Below, one piece after another: positions 48,448 through 58,654 of a stretch of 64,000 bases of DNA (positions are counted from its first letter, which is position 1; the number at the start of each line of letters is the position of its first letter). The translations under genes were made by a program, and so were the position numbers. Under the pieces are notes generated by a model. The model saw only the letters and a program-made list of their open reading frames with translations, was not told the DNA's origin and searched no databases. Source of the stretch: Burkholderiales bacterium RIFCSPLOWO2_02_FULL_57_36 (lineage in GTDB: Bacteria; Pseudomonadota; Gammaproteobacteria; Burkholderiales; Burkholderiaceae_D); contig MESE01000094.1 in assembly GCA_001770855.1 (NCBI GenBank), positions 1 through 64,000 on the forward strand, given 5' to 3'.

Positions 48448-49569
48448 ATGCCTCTTAAAATCAGTCAGCAATTCGATGCCGGTGCAATCGATGTCTTGAA
48501 CATTGAGAGCCCGCAATCCATTCAACTCAATTTCCGCAAGGATTCGCACGCCGATTGTTCGCAATGGTTTTATTTTCGGTTGCAGGGTGCACGCAACGAG
48601 TCTTGCATCATGCGATTTCTGAATGCGGGCCAAACCAGTTTCCCAAGCGGCTGGGAAAACTATCTAGCAGTTGCGAGCTACGATCGCGAAACCTGGTTTC
48701 GTGTGCCGACCGCCTATGACGGGCAGGTATTGACGGTCATGCACACTCCCGAACGCGACAGCATTTACTACGCTTACTTCGAACCATATTCGTGGGAACG
48801 GCATTTGCAGCTTCTGGGGCGCGTCGAGGCATTCCCGGTTGTGCAGGTAGCCGATATCGGAAGTACGATTGAAGGCCGGGATATGAACCTGATCGTGATA
48901 GGCAACCGGTCTGCGGCGAAGAAGGTTTGGGTAATCGCGCGTCAGCATCCCGGCGAAACCATGGGGGAATGGTTTGTCGAAGGCATGATCGATGCGTTGC
49001 TTGACAATGCCAATCCGATTGCAAAACGTTTGCTCGAACATGCCGCCTTTTTCATCGTACCGAACATGAATCCGGACGGTTCCGTTCACGGCAATCTGCG
49101 TACCAATGCTGCAGGCGCAAACCTGAATCGGGAGTGGATGACGCCGTCACGCGAATCCAGTCCTGAAGTGCTTGCGGTGAAAAACAAAATGCACGGGATC
49201 GGCTGCGATTTGTTTCTCGATATTCACGGAGACGAGGCTTTGCCGTACGTGTTTGTTGCAGGGTGTGAAATGCTGGAGGGCTTCACCGCGCAGCAGGCAT
49301 CCGAACAACAGGCGTTCATTGATGCCTTCAAACGCGCCAGCCCCGATTTCCAGACCAGGCATGGATACGGGGCAGGGAAGTATCGGGAAGACATGTTGAA
49401 GCTGGCATCGAAATACATCGGGCATACATTCAAGTGCGTGTCGTTGACGCTTGAAATGCCGTTCAAGGACAACGCCGATCTGCCGGACCCGAAAGTCGGG
49501 TGGAATGGGGCGCGTAGTGCGAGACTTGGTGCGGCGATTCTTCAGCCGATTCTGGAATCGGTCCGTTGA
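48448..49569 (+). CDS. M14-family zinc carboxypeptidase
   Basis: This 373-residue enzyme should remove C-terminal residues from peptides. It has an N-terminal beta domain (FDAGAIDVLNIESPQSIQLN), then the zinc motif HPGET (His-x2-Glu, about residues 169-173) and a later LDIHGDE with the third ligand His; the catalytic Glu lies in SLTLEMPF near the end. The pattern is that of the cytosolic carboxypeptidase-like (AGBL-type) subfamily. I chose the ATG at 48448 (MPLKISQQFD); a frame starting at 48313 is 45 residues longer. Confidence 0.85.
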   Translation: MPLKISQQFDAGAIDVLNIESPQSIQLNFRKDSHADCSQWFYFRLQGARNESCIMRFLNAGQTSFPSGWENYLAVASYDRETWFRVPTAYDGQVLTVMHTPERDSIYYAYFEPYSWERHLQLLGRVEAFPVVQVADIGSTIEGRDMNLIVIGNRSAAKKVWVIARQHPGETMGEWFVEGMIDALLDNANPIAKRLLEHAAFFIVPNMNPDGSVHGNLRTNAAGANLNREWMTPSRESSPEVLAVKNKMHGIGCDLFLDIHGDEALPYVFVAGCEMLEGFTAQQASEQQAFIDAFKRASPDFQTRHGYGAGKYREDMLKLASKYIGHTFKCVSLTLEMPFKDNADLPDPKVGWNGARSARLGAAILQPILESVR

Positions 49570-49663
49570 AGATAACGCATTCCATGCAAGTCGCAAAATA
49601 ATTTGGCGACAATCAAATGGAATGACGTTTGTCTCTCTTCTCCCGCAAGCAGGAGAGGATGCC

Positions 49664-50932
49664 TTAATGAAAACGTTCGGTTGTCTGTGGAGCGTCTTCC
49701 GGCATTTCTGCATGAACCAGCTCCGCTTCGCGATCGCAGTACAACGGTGCGCCGCAGTCGTCGCATGATTCCATCGGGAATTGTTCGGAATGGAATTTCA
49801 CATCGACGATGCCGCATTGCCCGAGCAGGCTGAAAATTTCTTCTAAAGGATTTGCGTAATCGGCTTGCGTGACGGACGGTTCTGCATTAATGGCGTGAAA
49901 GGCCATGGCATCGCGCAGGTCTTCTTCGGCATCTTCTTCTCCAAAGAGCGGCCAGACCACACCGTAGACGACATCGCGCTGTTGGTGCAGCGTGAAACTG
50001 ATTCGATATTCGTCGATCCTGCCGTCAATCGATTCCTCTGCAAAACCGCCGATGATCGCGGACAGTCCGCTGGGCGCCACGCTCAATGTATGGGTAAGGT
50101 AGTGCACCGCGGCGCGGATCGAGGCAGGGCGGATTTGTTTGTCGGCTTCGCGGCACGCGACATAGTAGGCTTCGGGCAGGAGCAGTTCGACACCGCAACC
50201 GGGCAACATTCTTTCGATGGTCGGCATTGCCTGCGCGCGCCATTGGCTTAAGGCTTGCTGCCGCTCGTTGGTTATGTCGCCTTGTGCATCCGGCGTCTGC
50301 CAGCGGAACAGTGGCGCTCCGGCAGGTGCGGCCACAACTGCTACAAAGTAGCGAGTGTCCGCAAGAAACGGCGCTGTTTCCGGCAGGTTGCCAAGCGGGC
50401 GCAGCGAATTGCCGGTCAACGCTGCGTGCGCAAGATGGCGGGTAAGCGAGAATGCTTCTGCGTGTGTGTGCGGCAACTGGTCGATTGCAAACAGGTTCGG
50501 CGCCATCGCGAGCTTCGTATCCGCCGCCAGCACGTGCGCATACAGATGAGCGGAGAGCGTCAGCAATACATCCGCTGAAATCGGGCCGGATGCGATGGAA
50601 AAGCGCGTCCACGCAAGCATCGGCACCGCAATCAGCAATGCATCGAAATACTTGCCGTCTTGTTCGATCGTACACGACTCACTGGCGGCTTCAGCCGACT
50701 CGATCAGGGTATCGTAAGTATCCGGGTCCGTCCTGAAGAGATGGTCCAGCGTGGCATCGAGTGCAGCCTGCCGATCGTTTTTCAGCAACTTCTCGATCAG
50801 CGTATCGATCTGGCGCTCCCAGCCCCGTTCTTCGAGGCGGCTGCTTGCCTGCGCGTGCGCCTGGGCCAACGATGCCAGGCGCTGGCTGTCGCCGGAGAGT
50901 TTTTGAGATGGGTCTTTGGACGGGCGGCGCAT
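49664..50932 (-). CDS. DUF2863 family protein
   Basis: This 422-residue protein (MRRPSKDPSQKLSGDSQRLA) has a helical N-terminus, a central mixed domain and a C-terminal CDDCGAPLYCDREAELVHAE with a CxxC-like pair. I recall this family as widespread in Burkholderiales and of unknown function. A TTG six bases upstream is an alternative start. It is convergent with the carboxypeptidase gene. Confidence 0.75.
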   Translation of the reverse strand: MRRPSKDPSQKLSGDSQRLASLAQAHAQASSRLEERGWERQIDTLIEKLLKNDRQAALDATLDHLFRTDPDTYDTLIESAEAASESCTIEQDGKYFDALLIAVPMLAWTRFSIASGPISADVLLTLSAHLYAHVLAADTKLAMAPNLFAIDQLPHTHAEAFSLTRHLAHAALTGNSLRPLGNLPETAPFLADTRYFVAVVAAPAGAPLFRWQTPDAQGDITNERQQALSQWRAQAMPTIERMLPGCGVELLLPEAYYVACREADKQIRPASIRAAVHYLTHTLSVAPSGLSAIIGGFAEESIDGRIDEYRISFTLHQQRDVVYGVVWPLFGEEDAEEDLRDAMAFHAINAEPSVTQADYANPLEEIFSLLGQCGIVDVKFHSEQFPMESCDDCGAPLYCDREAELVHAEMPEDAPQTTERFH

Positions 50933-51005
50933 GAGCAATCACAATGAAGAAAAAGCAAGAGAAGACATTGTAGAGGATTCGATCAGCGCGGGACGGGTTA
51001 AATTG

Positions 51006-51033
51006 AAAAACGCCGGCGGATGCCGGCGTTTTT
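51006..51033. terminator. Bidirectional terminator between acnA and DUF2863
   Basis: AAAAACGCCGGC-GGAT-GCCGGCGTTTTT is symmetrical with A and T runs on the two sides. It should end acnA transcription on the minus strand. Confidence 0.85.
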
Positions 51034-51075
51034 GGTGATGCAGAACGCTAGGGAATAACCCGAGCGCGATTTGCC

Positions 51076-53799
51076 TTATGCGGCAAGCAGCTGACGCAGG
51101 ACGAACGGAAGAATACCGCCGTGCTTGTAATAATCCACTTCGATCGGTGTATCGATACGCAGCAGGACTTTGACTTCCTGATTGCTGCCTTTCGGGCTGT
51201 GAATTACCAAAGTAACTTCCTGTTGCGGCTTGAGATCGCCTTCGAGTCCTTTCAGATCGAAGGTTTCATCGCCCGTGATACCCAGCGAGTGGACGCTGTC
51301 GTCACCGAGGAATTGCAAAGGCAGCACGCCCATGCCGACCAGGTTGGAGCGGTGAATCCGCTCGAACGAACGGGCGATTACCGCTTTGACGCCGAGCAAC
51401 TGCGTGCCTTTTGCAGCCCAGTCGCGCGAAGATCCGGTACCGTATTCTTCACCGGCAAATACCATGGTCGGTATGCCGTCGTTGATATACTGCATCGCTG
51501 CGTCATAGATCGACATTTCCTCACCGGTAGGTTGGTGAATGGTAAGGCCGCCTTCGACCCGTGATCCATCCGGCTTTGCCGGGATCATCAGGTTCTTGAT
51601 ACGCACGTTGGCGAAGGTGCCGCGCATCATGATCTCGTGATTGCCGCGGCGCGAGCCGTAAGAATTGAAGTCCGCCTTCTGCACGCCGTTGGCCGTCAGC
51701 CATTTACCGGCCGGGCTGGATTCCTTGATCGAACCGGCCGGGGAGATATGGTCGGTCGTGATCGAATCGCCGAACACGCCTAGTGCGCGTGCAGCCGTGA
51801 TTCCGGTTGCGGCCGGCTTGGGTTGCATCTCGAAGTCGCTGAAGAACGGCGGTTCTGCGATGTAGGTCGATTTCGGCCAATCGTAGACTTCTCCTTGCGC
51901 GACGCCCGAGATATTTTCCCACAACTTGCCCGGTGCACCCTTGACGTCCGCATAGTTTTCCTTGAACGTTTTGGCGTTCATTGCGAACTTCATCAGCTTC
52001 GCCACTTCGTGGCTGGTCGGCCACACGTCGCCGAGGAAGACGTCGATGGACTTTCCATTCTTGTCCTTGCCTTTGCCGAGCGGTTCGGTCATCAAATCGC
52101 GGGTCATGTTACCGGCGATCGCATAGGCAACGACCAGCGGAGGCGAGGCGAGAAAATTGGAGCGGATGTTCGGATGAATCCGTGCTTCGAAGTTGCGGTT
52201 GCCGGACAGCACGGCGGATGCGACGATATCGTTTTCGACGATCGCTTCGTTCATTGCCGGGGTCAGGTCGCCGGCATTGCCGATACAAGTGGTGCAGCCG
52301 TAAGCAGTGACGCCGAAGCCGAGTTTTTCCAGGTACGGCAGCAAGCCGGCCGCTTCCAGGTACTTGGTCACGACGCGCGATCCGGGAGCAAGCGAAGTCT
52401 TGATGTGCGGCGATACCTTCAGGCCTGCTTCAACCGCTTTCTTGGCGAGCAGGCCGGCCGTCAGCAGCACGCTCGGATTGGATGTGTTGGTGCAGGAAGT
52501 GATTGCCGCGATCAGCACGTCGCCGTTCTTGATCTTGACCTTGTCCGAATTGACGTATTGCGCATCAAGATCTTCCAGCTTCTTGTTGAACCCGTTCTCG
52601 GAAGTCGGCTTCGAAAACAGTTCGGCAAAATTGGCTTTGACGTTGCCGATTTCGATCCGATCCTGCGGACGTTTCGGGCCTGCCAGCGATGGCGCGACGG
52701 TACGGAGATCGAGCGCCACGACATTGGTATAGTCGATCTGGCCTTCTTGCGGAATGCCGAACAGTTTCTGCGCTCTGAAATATCCTTCGAATGCGTCGAT
52801 TTCCGCCTTGCTGCGGCCGGTGCCCTTGAAGTAGTCGATGGTGGCTTCGTCGACCGGGAAAAAGCCCATGGTGGCACCGTATTCAGGCGCCATGTTGGCA
52901 ATGGTTGCGCGATCGGTCAGCGACAGCGACTGGGTGCCTTCACCGAAGAATTCGACAAACTTGCCGACGACTTTTTCCTTGCGCAGCATTTCGGTAATCG
53001 TCAGCACCAAGTCGGTCGCGGTTACGCCTTCGCGCAACTGGCCGGTCAGGTTCACGCCGACCACGTCAGGGGTCAGGAAATAGACCGGCTGTCCCAGCAT
53101 GCCGGCTTCGGCTTCGATACCTCCAACGCCCCAGCCGACCACGCCGATACCGTTGATCATGGTGGTGTGGGAGTCGGTGCCGACGAGAGTGTCCGGATAA
53201 TAAACGCTATCCTTTTTGTGCACGCCGCGCGCCAGATACTCCAGGTTAACTTGATGCACGATGCCGAAGCCCGGTGGCACGACACCGAAGGTGTCGAACG
53301 CCTGCATGCCCCACTTCATGAACTGATAGCGCTCGTTATTGCGCGAAAATTCCAGCTTCATGTTCAGGTCGAGTGCATTTTTCTGACGGAAGTGATCGAT
53401 CTGCACCGAATGGTCGACAACCAGGTCGACCGGCACCAGCGGTTCGATGTTCTTCGGGTTCTTGCCCATCTTGGAGGCGACGCCGCGCATCGCCGCCAAG
53501 TCGGCCAGCAATGGCACGCCGGTAAAGTCTTGCAGTACGACGCGCGAGACCACGAATGGAATCTCGTCGACGCGGGTCGCGTTCGGACGCCAGTTGGCGA
53601 GTTCCCGGACGTGTTCCTCGGTCACTTTCTTGCCGTCGCAATTGCGCAGCACCGATTCCAGGACAATGCGAATCGATACCGGTAAACGCGAGATATTGAC
53701 GCCGAGTTTTTTCTCCAGCGCGGGGAGCGAGTAGAACTTGCCCTTTTTGGAATTCGAGATGTTGAATTCCTTGAGCGTGTTCAATGTGTTGCGGGACAT
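51076..53799 (-). CDS. acnA: Aconitate hydratase A
   Basis: This 907-residue enzyme interconverts citrate and isocitrate in the TCA cycle, using a [4Fe-4S] cluster. Cluster ligands are Cys436 (SCTNTSNP), Cys502 and Cys505 (GCTTCIG). The C-terminal swivel domain has [16 protein letters not shown] with the substrate-binding Arg. The length and start ([14 protein letters not shown] after AAGGAGAGG) fit the AcnA/IRP1 type. It is part of a TCA gene cluster. AcnA can also bind RNA when the cluster is lost; this is known of the family, not shown here. Confidence 0.97.
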   Translation of the reverse strand: MSRNTLNTLKEFNISNSKKGKFYSLPALEKKLGVNISRLPVSIRIVLESVLRNCDGKKVTEEHVRELANWRPNATRVDEIPFVVSRVVLQDFTGVPLLADLAAMRGVASKMGKNPKNIEPLVPVDLVVDHSVQIDHFRQKNALDLNMKLEFSRNNERYQFMKWGMQAFDTFGVVPPGFGIVHQVNLEYLARGVHKKDSVYYPDTLVGTDSHTTMINGIGVVGWGVGGIEAEAGMLGQPVYFLTPDVVGVNLTGQLREGVTATDLVLTITEMLRKEKVVGKFVEFFGEGTQSLSLTDRATIANMAPEYGATMGFFPVDEATIDYFKGTGRSKAEIDAFEGYFRAQKLFGIPQEGQIDYTNVVALDLRTVAPSLAGPKRPQDRIEIGNVKANFAELFSKPTSENGFNKKLEDLDAQYVNSDKVKIKNGDVLIAAITSCTNTSNPSVLLTAGLLAKKAVEAGLKVSPHIKTSLAPGSRVVTKYLEAAGLLPYLEKLGFGVTAYGCTTCIGNAGDLTPAMNEAIVENDIVASAVLSGNRNFEARIHPNIRSNFLASPPLVVAYAIAGNMTRDLMTEPLGKGKDKNGKSIDVFLGDVWPTSHEVAKLMKFAMNAKTFKENYADVKGAPGKLWENISGVAQGEVYDWPKSTYIAEPPFFSDFEMQPKPAATGITAARALGVFGDSITTDHISPAGSIKESSPAGKWLTANGVQKADFNSYGSRRGNHEIMMRGTFANVRIKNLMIPAKPDGSRVEGGLTIHQPTGEEMSIYDAAMQYINDGIPTMVFAGEEYGTGSSRDWAAKGTQLLGVKAVIARSFERIHRSNLVGMGVLPLQFLGDDSVHSLGITGDETFDLKGLEGDLKPQQEVTLVIHSPKGSNQEVKVLLRIDTPIEVDYYKHGGILPFVLRQLLAA

Positions 53800-53896
53800 G
53801 GCCTCTCCTTGTTTTTAGAAATCGAACGATAAAAAAAATGAACTTGAATAGCGGTGTCGATGCAGAAGCATCCCTGTATGTCAACGTAATGCTGGA

Positions 53897-54502
53897 TCAG
53901 CTCTGCGATTTTTTCGGAGCTGCCTTCTTGGCCGGCTTGGTTGGCTTGGCCGGTGTTGCAGGCGCTGCCGGCGACGCCAGCATCCCCGGCTCGTCGCTGG
54001 GCACTTCCTTACGTACCATTTGTTCCGGAGTCTTGCAGTCGTTTGCCAGCTGCTGGCCTTTTTTGGAATCGAGCAATATCCCTTTGGCCGGGATGCCGAT
54101 CCAGACCAAGCCTTGACGGCGGTTTTCAAAACGGTTCGCACCGGTGCTTGTATCCACACGCTTCAGCCGGACCAGCTTTTTGTTCCAGCGCAAGGCAACA
54201 TGTTTGTCGTCCGCAGCGTTCTCGAAAATCGTCACGTTGTTTCCGAGCTCACATTTGTAATCGACACTGACCGAGCCGGCAATATCGGGTTCCTTGTCGT
54301 CCTCGTCGGTGTCGGACCCGTCCTGTGTTTCAGTGATCTTCAGTTTTTCAGCTGCTTTTTTCGCGGCCGGCTTTGCTGCCTTCTTCGTGGCCGGCTTGGC
54401 TGATTTTGCCGGTGCAGGGGAAGCGGTTTGCGCAATTGCGTATGGCGCCGTGATCGCCATGCTGGCGCCCAACAATATAAGTGAGGGCAGAAATTGTTTC
54501 AT
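53897..54502 (-). CDS. Exported MliC-like protein with Ala/Lys/Pro-rich arms
   Basis: This 201-residue protein has a signal peptide (residues 1-24, ending near AIAQ). An Ala/Lys/Pro-rich linker (about 28-52) resembles histone-like tails. A central domain (YKCELGNNVTIFENAADDKH...VDTSTGANRFENRRQGLVWI...ANDC) has the Cys pair and pattern of MliC-type lysozyme inhibitors. A second Ala/Pro/Lys-rich tail follows. It lies between acnA and the citrate-lyase-like gene. A lysozyme-inhibitor role is suggested but the match is imperfect. Confidence 0.65.
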   Translation of the reverse strand: MKQFLPSLILLGASMAITAPYAIAQTASPAPAKSAKPATKKAAKPAAKKAAEKLKITETQDGSDTDEDDKEPDIAGSVSVDYKCELGNNVTIFENAADDKHVALRWNKKLVRLKRVDTSTGANRFENRRQGLVWIGIPAKGILLDSKKGQQLANDCKTPEQMVRKEVPSDEPGMLASPAAPATPAKPTKPAKKAAPKKSQS

Positions 54503-54560
54503 CGTATTGTCTCCAATTATGCGCGGTATTCCGCTGTAGTGAACATAACGTATGTTCGAT

Positions 54561-55532
54561 TCAAAGTAATTTGACGATGGATTCGGATAGCGGCAAGCCG
54601 TTCAATTTTGCACGCTGCAGCACGGTCCAGTAATAGCGATAGCTGGCCCGGTCATGCAATTTTCCATTCTGTTGTATTGGCCCCCAATGATTCGCCTGCG
54701 CTTCAGTCAAAATCCGCGCCGCTTCGTCGATTTCGTTGCTGCGCGGGACAAAGGCACTCAGTATCGGATTGATCTGGCCGGGATGGATGCTCCACATTCG
54801 CGTGTATCCAAACTCCGCCATCGCTCGAGTTGCGTCGTGTTTGACTATTTCGGTGTCCTTGATTTCGGTCGTGACGTTATGCGAAGGTACTTTGCCATGC
54901 GCATGACAGGCAGCGGAAATTTCCAGCTTGGCTCGCGTTACCAGCGGATGTGAAAATTGGCCGGGTGAGCGCATCGCTTCTGCCGGAATCGCGCCATAGT
55001 GGCCGGAGATGAAATCCATGATGCCAAACGACAGGCATTCAACCTGAGGATGCGCCGCGATCGCACGCACATCGGCCAGCGCGCCGTGGGTTTCGATCAA
55101 CACATGAATCGGCAGGTCGTCGCGGCCGCCTTGTTTCGCATGACGGCTGACGAGTTCCGCTGCAAGCGCGACTTCGGTCGCGCTATCGGCTTTTGGAATG
55201 ACCAGATAGGCCAGGCGTTCGGCTGCACCCTGGCAAATAATTTCGATATCTTGTTCAAAGAAAGGACTGTTGAGTTCGTGCACGCGCGCACCGATTCGGC
55301 CAAAAAAATTGTCTTTTCCGGCGACGAGCTGCGCCACCAGTCGCGCATGCGCTTCTTCATTGCCGGCAGCGGCGCCATCTTCACAGTCGAGAGTGATGTC
55401 AAATATGGGACCAAGCTCTTGTTGAAGTGCGATCGACTTGCGCATCAGCTTCTCGGAGCCGGCATAGTGATCGCAGGCCGGAATTGAAGCCGGTTGGTGC
55501 TTGCCTTGAAATAAGACCTCGGAGGGGTGCAT
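54561..55532 (-). CDS. HpcH/HpaI aldolase/citrate-lyase family protein (CoA ester lyase)
   Basis: This 323-residue protein has the CitE-like TIM-barrel features: FDITLDCEDGAAAGNE (metal ligand Glu/Asp), ARVHELNSPFFEQDIE, LAYLVIPKADSATEV and IETHGAL. Such enzymes cleave malyl-, citramalyl- or citryl-CoA. It is separate from citrate lyase alpha and gamma genes, so a malyl/methylmalyl-CoA lyase-like role is more likely than citrate lyase. The chosen ATG (MHPSEVLFQG) matches the family's beginning. It lies 97 bp downstream of mdh on the same strand. Confidence 0.8.
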   Translation of the reverse strand: MHPSEVLFQGKHQPASIPACDHYAGSEKLMRKSIALQQELGPIFDITLDCEDGAAAGNEEAHARLVAQLVAGKDNFFGRIGARVHELNSPFFEQDIEIICQGAAERLAYLVIPKADSATEVALAAELVSRHAKQGGRDDLPIHVLIETHGALADVRAIAAHPQVECLSFGIMDFISGHYGAIPAEAMRSPGQFSHPLVTRAKLEISAACHAHGKVPSHNVTTEIKDTEIVKHDATRAMAEFGYTRMWSIHPGQINPILSAFVPRSNEIDEAARILTEAQANHWGPIQQNGKLHDRASYRYYWTVLQRAKLNGLPLSESIVKLL

Positions 55533-55629
55533 ATGAAATGCGGTTCGGACTGGTGCAATGATTCGGTGATTTGCCGGACAAGCTGCGCCGCGATATCGAG
55601 CGCGCGGCCTATCCGGCCCTTGCAAGCGA

Positions 55630-56619
55630 TTAGCCTACGAGGTGTTTGACGCCTTCGCGTTCGTCAGACAGCTCTTTCAGCGTGATATTGATGCGCTCTT
55701 GCGAGAACTCGTCAATCTCCAGGCCTTGAATGATTTTGTATTCGCCATTCTCGGTCGTGACCGGAAAACCGAACATCGTATCTTTCGGAATGCCGTAGGA
55801 ACCATCCGATGGGATGCCCATCGTGGTCCACTTGCCGTTGGTGCCGAGCAGCCAGTCGCGCACATGATCGATTGCGGCATTGGCTGCCGATGCGGCGGAC
55901 GACAAACCGCGTGCTTCAATGATCGCGGCGCCGCGCTTGCCGACTGTCGGGAGGAATACGTCCTTGTTCCAGATCTCATCATTGATCATTGCTTTGACCG
56001 GCTGACCGTCGACTGTCGCGAATCGATAGTCGGCATACATCGTCGGGGAATGATTGCCCCAAACGCACAGCTTTTCGATCGCCGAGACCGGTTTGCCGAT
56101 TTTCGCGGCGACCTGCGACAGAGCACGGTTGTGATCCAGGCGCAGCATCGCGGTGAAGTTCTTGGCCGGCAGACTCGGCGCCGATTTCATTGCGATGTAG
56201 GCATTGGTGTTGGCCGGATTGCCGACCACCAGTATTTTCACGTTGCGCGACGCGACCGCGTCAAGCGCCTTGCCCTGGACGGTAAAGATCTGTGCATTGG
56301 CTTCGAGCAGGTCCTTGCGCTCCATGCCTGGTCCGCGCGGACGGGCGCCTACCAGCAACGCGACATCGATGTCCTTGAACGCGGTCATTGGATCGCTATG
56401 CGCGGTCATGCCGGCCAACAGCGGAAATGCGCAATCGTCGATTTCCATCATCACGCCTTTCAGCGCCTTCTGAGCCTTTTCATCCGGGATTTCGAGCAAT
56501 TGCAGAATGACTGGTTGATCCTTGCCGAGCATATCGCCATTGGCGATGCGGAACAGCAAAGAGTAGCCAATCTGACCGGCGGCGCCGGTGACGGCAACGC
56601 GCATAGGGGACTTAGTCAT
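55630..56619 (-). CDS. mdh: Malate dehydrogenase
   Basis: This 329-residue enzyme oxidises malate to oxaloacetate with NAD+. It has the NAD-binding [18 protein letters not shown] (residues 12-29), substrate-binding Arg in [20 protein letters not shown] and LRLDHNRA, and the catalytic His in WGNHSPTM. The length fits the betaproteobacterial type. A consensus promoter lies upstream at 56828-56856. Confidence 0.97.
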   Translation of the reverse strand: MTKSPMRVAVTGAAGQIGYSLLFRIANGDMLGKDQPVILQLLEIPDEKAQKALKGVMMEIDDCAFPLLAGMTAHSDPMTAFKDIDVALLVGARPRGPGMERKDLLEANAQIFTVQGKALDAVASRNVKILVVGNPANTNAYIAMKSAPSLPAKNFTAMLRLDHNRALSQVAAKIGKPVSAIEKLCVWGNHSPTMYADYRFATVDGQPVKAMINDEIWNKDVFLPTVGKRGAAIIEARGLSSAASAANAAIDHVRDWLLGTNGKWTTMGIPSDGSYGIPKDTMFGFPVTTENGEYKIIQGLEIDEFSQERINITLKELSDEREGVKHLVG

Positions 56620-56827
56620 GTTGAATCTCCAAAGTGGTAATGAAAGCTGTGCCGAAACGTACTGATGATTTCAAAGGATTGTAGGTTTCGAAAGACTGTA
56701 ATGAAAGACTGTAATAATACCGGCGAAAACATGCCGAGTCAGCTTGAGCAGCGTGCCGCGACATCGATTGCGAGCGGTGGCGTATGTTTATGGAAATCAG
56801 TTTTTGGTGCGAAATAGTTTGCACGCG

Positions 56828-56856
56828 AGTGTAGGCTGACATAAGTACTCTGTCAA
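56828..56856 (-). promoter_or_regulatory. Promoter of mdh
   Basis: On the minus strand TTGACA (56851-56856) and TACACT (56828-56833) are spaced by 17 bp. The rest of the 322-bp gap between mdh and the GntR gene holds a palindrome upstream and AT-rich DNA; no further gene is seen. Confidence 0.8.
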
Positions 56857-56869
56857 TGCTCATCTTATA

Positions 56870-56881
56870 TCTTATATAAGA
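56870..56881. promoter_or_regulatory. Palindrome, candidate GntR operator
   Basis: TCTTATATAAGA is a perfect 12-bp palindrome, with a partial copy (TCTTATAT) just to its left. It lies 13 bp upstream of the mdh -35 box and 60 bp from the GntR start, suitable for control of both divergent genes. Confidence 0.5.
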
Positions 56882-56941
56882 CATATCACTTAGCAGGTTT
56901 TGCTAGACTGCAATGGGTGTTTTGTGGTGAAATCGCGGCTT

Positions 56942-57733
56942 ATGAGTTCCACAATTTCTCAATTGACGAACACTAGCGCGCCAGGTGCTGGAGTTGGAGC
57001 GTCTGCTCCTGGAGTGTCGGCCACTTTCAGTCCGTTATACCAGCAAATCAAGGTCTTGATTACGCAAAGCCTGCAGTCCGGCGAATGGAAGCCAGGCGAT
57101 TTGATTCCAAGTGAAATTGAGTTGGCCAATCGATTCAAGGTTAGCCAGGGAACGGTACGCAAGGCGATTGACGAGATGTCCGCCGAAAATCTGGTGGTGC
57201 GCAGGCAGGGCAAAGGCACGTTCGTGGCAACCCATCACGAAGCGCGCGCGCAGTTTCGATTCCTGCGCCTGATGCCGGATGCCGGCGAGGCCCATTATCC
57301 CGATAACAGGATCATCGAAGTCAAGCGTATGCGTGCGCCGGCCGAAGTGGCGCGTCTGCTGGATATCAAATCCGGCGATTCGGTGATTTTCATCAAACGT
57401 GTGCTTTCGTTTGACGGTAAGCCAACGATTCTGGAAGAGCTCTGGCTTCCCGGTGTGATATTCAAAGGATTAACCGCCGAACGTCTGATCGAATACAAGG
57501 GCCCGATGTACGGGTTGTTTGAAACCGAGTTTGGCACGCACATGATACGTGCGGCGGAACGGATCCGCGCCGTCAGTGCGGGCGAAGAAGTTGCCGGCTT
57601 GTTGGCGGTTGCTGTCAATACGCCTTTGTTAAGCGTGGAGCGCGTTTCATATACTTACGGCGACAAGCCCGTCGAAGTTCGGCGCGGCCTGTACCTTACG
57701 GATCGCCATCACTATCAAAACGAATTGAGCTGA
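56942..57733 (+). CDS. GntR-family (UTRA) transcription regulator
   Basis: This 263-residue regulator has a winged-helix domain (PLYQQIKVLITQSLQSGEWK, IPSEIELANRFKVSQGTVRK) and a C-terminal UTRA ligand domain (FLRLMPDAGEAHYPDNRIIE...LLSVERVSYTYGDKPVEVRR). It lies between mdh and sdhCDAB and probably senses a metabolite to control these genes. The chosen ATG is followed by an Ala/Gly-rich lead; a frame from 56900 is also open. The effector is unknown. Confidence 0.85.
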   Translation: MSSTISQLTNTSAPGAGVGASAPGVSATFSPLYQQIKVLITQSLQSGEWKPGDLIPSEIELANRFKVSQGTVRKAIDEMSAENLVVRRQGKGTFVATHHEARAQFRFLRLMPDAGEAHYPDNRIIEVKRMRAPAEVARLLDIKSGDSVIFIKRVLSFDGKPTILEELWLPGVIFKGLTAERLIEYKGPMYGLFETEFGTHMIRAAERIRAVSAGEEVAGLLAVAVNTPLLSVERVSYTYGDKPVEVRRGLYLTDRHHYQNELS

Positions 57734-57773
57734 ATCAATTAATTTGCAAATGCAAAAAGACTCGCGAACCCGC

Positions 57774-57827
57774 TTGACAAAAAGATAAATCAGGCGGCGC
57801 GCCAATAAATATTGGTGTGGTGCACCA
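57774..57827 (+). promoter_or_regulatory. Control region of the sdh operon
   Basis: A -35-like TTGACA (57774-57779) has no clear -10 box at 17 bp. Two small palindromes follow: CCAATAAATATTGG (57802-57815, 6-bp arms) and TGGTGCACCA (57818-57827). The spot is suitable for regulator binding. The exact promoter is not resolved. Confidence 0.4.
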
Positions 57828-57872
57828 AAATAAGCGAGAATTACAGAATTATCATGCAAAGAGAGGTTTTCT

Positions 57873-58286
57873 ATGTCGGAAGCCGTAAAAAAAGATAGAC
57901 CGCAATTCCGCAATATTAATTTCTTGAAGAATTTGCCGTTCTACTACTGGCCGATCGGCGCCTATGTTTCAATCGGACACAGGATCAGCGGTTTTCTGCT
58001 TGCTGCACTGCTTCCTTTTATCCTATATTTACTTGAAAAAAGTCTGACGTCGGAAATATCGTTCGCCCATTTCCAAGGCATTGCCTCTCACTGGTTTGTC
58101 AAGCTCATCATCCTGGCGCTGGTCTGGTCCTATCTGCATCACTTTTGCGCAGGCATTCGCCATTTGCTCATGGATTTGCATATCGGTTTGACCAAAGAGG
58201 GTACCGGGCGGACCGCGATCGTAGTATTGGCCATCAGCCTGTCGCTTACCTTGCTGGTTGCATTGAAACTGTTCGGGGTGTTTTAA
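57873..58286 (+). CDS. sdhC: Succinate dehydrogenase cytochrome b556 subunit
   Basis: This 137-residue membrane subunit has three membrane helices and the SdhC signature YVSIGHRISGFLLAALLPF (about residues 30-48) with quinone-site residues, and a heme-ligand His in HHFCAGIRHLLMD (about 90-102). It anchors the complex. It is first in the sdhCDAB operon. Confidence 0.95.
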   Translation: MSEAVKKDRPQFRNINFLKNLPFYYWPIGAYVSIGHRISGFLLAALLPFILYLLEKSLTSEISFAHFQGIASHWFVKLIILALVWSYLHHFCAGIRHLLMDLHIGLTKEGTGRTAIVVLAISLSLTLLVALKLFGVF

Positions 58287-58652
58287 ATGGCAAATAACGA
58301 AATTGGAACCAATCGGGTAATCGTCGGCGCGCACTACGGTCTTAAGGACTTTCTGGTGCAGCGAGTCACCGCCGTCGTCATGGTGATCTACACCATTATT
58401 TTGCTGGCTGCTTTTTTGACCGGCAATAATTTTAGTTATGAAGGGTGGGCCGGACTGTTTGCGCAGCAGTGGTTCAAGATTTCAACCTTCGTCATGTTCA
58501 TTGCGCTGTTTTATCACGCGTGGGTCGGTATGCGGGATATCTGGATGGATTACGCCAAACCGGCATCCCTCCGTTTTGCCTTGCATGTTGCCACGATTTT
58601 GTGGCTGGTCGGATGCGCCGGGTGGGCGGTGCAGATCCTCTGGAGAGAGTAA
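58287..58652 (+). CDS. sdhD: Succinate dehydrogenase membrane anchor subunit
   Basis: This 121-residue subunit has three membrane helices. It has the heme-ligand His in YHAWVGMRDIWMDY (about residues 73-86). The ATG lies immediately after the sdhC stop. It completes the quinone site. Confidence 0.93.
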   Translation: MANNEIGTNRVIVGAHYGLKDFLVQRVTAVVMVIYTIILLAAFLTGNNFSYEGWAGLFAQQWFKISTFVMFIALFYHAWVGMRDIWMDYAKPASLRFALHVATILWLVGCAGWAVQILWRE

Positions 58653-58654
58653 TC

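Noticed and set aside
51823-53685. 620-residue plus-strand frame over acnA
   Set aside because: Antisense shadow of acnA, whose motifs are unambiguous.
55642-56640. 332-residue plus-strand frame over mdh
   Set aside because: Antisense shadow of mdh.
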